Source of the DNA: Chitinophaga sp. Ak27
GTDB taxonomy: Bacteria; Bacteroidota; Bacteroidia; Chitinophagales; Chitinophagaceae
Direction: 5' to 3'
DNA: 64,000 bases
Assembly (NCBI RefSeq): GCF_012726295.1
Contig: NZ_JABAOB010000009.1
Span: 310,001 to 374,000 of the forward strand
Position numbers and translations under genes: made by a program. Positions within the stretch are counted from its first letter, which is position 1. The number at the start of each line of letters is the position of its first letter. This document shows, one piece after another, positions 62,703 to 64,000 of the stretch. Under the pieces are notes generated by a model, which worked only from the letters and a program-made list of their open reading frames with translations, was not told the origin of the DNA and made no database searches.

Positions 62703-63422
62703 ATGAGAAGTTTGAACATGAAGCGGTTGAAATCCTTTTTCACCTTTGACCTCCCCGTTAATTACAGTTACATTTATTCCCGCTTTCGCAAGACCCATAA
62801 GGGGCAGCGTGACATTTACGCTAGTTGGCCGGCAGAGGCAACACGCCGTCAGTTGATTAATGAGTATTGGAGTAATGCGCTATGGCACTATTTGCTTTTG
62901 TTTGTTTTGGCCGATGTTGTTGTTTTCTTTTACAGTGGCCAATTCAATGCGATGTATATGCTTGCAGGTGTGACGTTGGGAATGGTTGCCTATCTGCCGG
63001 TGTATTTCCTAATTTATCGGCCGACCTTTACCGGTGATTTTTTGCCAAAGCTGGAAACGGTGATAGCAGCCTATGAAGGCAGTGAACGTGCATGGCAGGA
63101 AAAGTGTAAACAAGACCAATTGACTAACCGTGCTTTGGTACTTTTGTTCTACGCATTTGACAAAGCCAGCAAAGCTAATTACCTAACCCCCAGTGATAAA
63201 TGTGCAGACCTGTTGCACAAAATTTTCGGGTCAAGTCCTGATGGAATCAAAAAGGCACTTGACCTGATCTTTAAGAAAGATAAAAGGGCCAAATTGGAGC
63301 ATCGTCATCTTGTAGAAGTGGGCAAAAGTTTTGAAGAAGCCTATGCAATTTTAGAAGCAATGCAATTTGATGAAGGTATCCAACGGCTAAAGCAGTTGGA
63401 GCAACAATTCCAGAGGCCCTAA
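62703..63422 (+). CDS. Hypothetical membrane protein, AT-rich, likely accessory
   Basis: ATG at 62703 (MRSLNMKRLKSFFTFDLPVN), 239 residues; a later in-frame ATG is at 62718. Two adjacent hydrophobic helices (about 58-76, HYLLLFVLADVVVFFYS, and 82-102, MLAGVTLGMVAYLPVYFLIY), then a soluble helical tail with FDKASKANYLTPSDKCADLLHKIF and a Lys-rich part (LIFKKDKRAKLEHRH). The composition is more AT-rich than neighbours. No family is recognised. It is the first gene after the tRNA-Lys duplication, which is consistent with an integrated element. Confidence 0.6.
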   Translation: MRSLNMKRLKSFFTFDLPVNYSYIYSRFRKTHKGQRDIYASWPAEATRRQLINEYWSNALWHYLLLFVLADVVVFFYSGQFNAMYMLAGVTLGMVAYLPVYFLIYRPTFTGDFLPKLETVIAAYEGSERAWQEKCKQDQLTNRALVLLFYAFDKASKANYLTPSDKCADLLHKIFGSSPDGIKKALDLIFKKDKRAKLEHRHLVEVGKSFEEAYAILEAMQFDEGIQRLKQLEQQFQRP

Positions 63423-63530
63423 TATCATTTATAACATACTGCCAAAACCTTCCTTTTTCCGCCAAACAAGTGTATTTAACTTGTTTTCTTTTTCCTGAGC
63501 AACCATATATGCCGTATAAATCGGTATAAT

Positions 63531-63686
63531 ATGGCAAAGAGAGAAAGAAATGTGCAGACGGCAGCGCCAATACCGTTTCCGATTGAGCCGAAACAGTATT
63601 GGCAAATGTTGTGTGAAGAAAGTCGGTTAAATGGAGGGGTAACCGGTTTGCATCCCGATGTACGATACCTCCGGCCTCATCAATGA
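63531..63686 (+). CDS. Small hypothetical protein (51 aa)
   Basis: ATG to TGA encodes 51 residues: a basic N-terminus (MAKRERNVQTAAP), a proline-containing part and a C-terminal part with QYWQMLCEESRLNGG. No signal or TM. It looks coding by composition, but I do not know a family. It follows the 239-aa gene by 108 nt and may belong to the same accessory region. Confidence 0.4.
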   Translation: MAKRERNVQTAAPIPFPIEPKQYWQMLCEESRLNGGVTGLHPDVRYLRPHQ

Positions 63687-63726
63687 TTCCCTCATATAAG
63701 CTTGATGTGTAATCACTGTTACTTTG

Positions 63727-63797
63727 AGTGAAATAGGGAGTAATAGTGGAGTTGTATTCACTTGCTCTCTAAAAACGGGCATTACTCCTGTTTCACT
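63727..63797. repeat. Imperfect inverted repeat at end of AT-rich region
   Basis: agtgaaatagggagtaat (63727-63744) and its near-complement (63781-63797) pair over 17 nt with one mismatch and one bulge. It lies 42 nt before the stop of the partial minus-strand gene and after the 51-aa gene; it can be a terminator or an element end. Confidence 0.45.
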
Positions 63798-63839
63798 GGC
63801 GGTCGGAGAAAAATTTGAAAATTTATCGCGGCTCCGCCA

Positions 63840-64000
63840 TTAGTGAGGTAGTTTAATATTCAAAATAACCAGTGAATGGGCTGGAAGAATAATCTTTCCA
63901 TTTTTGATCACTATAGATCTCTTAATGGGTATTACTCTGTTGGGAGTATCTACATCGTTGAACGCGTTTTCCGAATCACCTGAGAGTACAAATTCGCTCG
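63840..64000 (-). CDS. Probable GH51 alpha-L-arabinofuranosidase, C-terminal part
   Basis: The last 53 codons of a gene running off the right edge (stop TAA at 63840-63842). The visible residues, SGDSENAFNDVDTPNRVIPI and, further on, GKIILPAHSLVILNI, match the C-terminal beta-sandwich end of GH51 arabinofuranosidases (ENxFDxPxxVxPxxxxxxxxxxxxxxLPxxSxxVLxI). It would remove alpha-L-arabinose from plant polysaccharides. The catalytic domain is not in view, so another GH with the same end domain is possible. Confidence 0.6.
   Translation of the reverse strand, partial: SEFVLSGDSENAFNDVDTPNRVIPIKRSIVIKNGKIILPAHSLVILNIKLPH

Noticed and set aside
1..64000. CRISPR array, rRNA operon, insertion sequence or phage
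   Set aside because: No regular direct repeats with spacers, no rRNA sequence, no transposase or integrase ORF were found in any frame that I could read.

Overview
The window reads as a chromosome segment of a Bacteroidota bacterium, most likely Chitinophagaceae (Chitinophaga-like). Evidence: a SusC/SusD pair with an ECF sigma/FecR switch, TonB-dependent receptors, many Sec signal peptides and lipoprotein boxes, almost no Shine-Dalgarno sequences, and several promoters of the Bacteroidota type (TTTG, about 19 nt, TAnnTTTG), the clearest being in front of a tRNA-Lys. The genus is an inference from protein style; no marker gene such as 16S rRNA is present.

Layout. 1-6.9 kb: a truncated patatin-like lipase, a DUF3500 protein, a sulfatase, a GH20 hexosaminidase and a small AAA ATPase. 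7-19 kb: a regulatory and metal-transport block: an orphan histidine kinase, a response regulator/kinase pair, then an MgtA-type Mg2+ P-type ATPase, a 32-residue membrane peptide overlapping its stop codon, and a CzcB/CzcA/CzcC-like RND efflux system. 19-30 kb: an SDR, an FG-GAP protein, an OmpA-like protein, inorganic pyrophosphatase, a PAS histidine kinase with two ATPase domains, a degenerate receiver protein and a MacB/FtsX-type permease. 30-39 kb: a YfhO membrane protein, a subclass B1 metallo-beta-lactamase, a TonB receptor, and a tight mlaE-mlaF-mlaD (MCE lipid transport) operon. 38.7-40.5 kb: a DUF1080 protein coupled to a PchB-like chorismate mutase/isochorismate lyase, and a double CDGSH iron-sulfur protein.

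40.6-51.8 kb (minus strand) is a polysaccharide utilisation locus: ECF sigma, FecR anti-sigma, SusC, SusD, two surface lipoproteins (DUF4959/5126/5000-like and DUF4998/5013-like) and a GH29 alpha-L-fucosidase. Around it lie two GH20 hexosaminidases, two formylglycine-type sulfatases and a glutaminase-A-like enzyme. Together they suggest breakdown of fucosylated, sulfated, GlcNAc-containing glycans. 52-62 kb also holds a diadenylate-cyclase-like protein, a pseudouridine synthase and an unknown polytopic membrane protein.

After tRNA-Lys (62.2 kb) the sequence becomes AT-rich, the tRNA 3' end plus its terminator is imperfectly repeated, and two unrecognised genes follow. This looks like the scar or edge of an integrated element. 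The window ends in the C-terminus of a probable GH51-type arabinofuranosidase.

The observations most worth a second look are the 32-residue peptide coupled to mgtA with a leader ORF upstream, the diadenylate-cyclase-like protein with an altered RHR motif, the PchB-like enzyme next to DUF1080, a repeated long-hairpin intergenic element, and the tRNA-Lys duplication.
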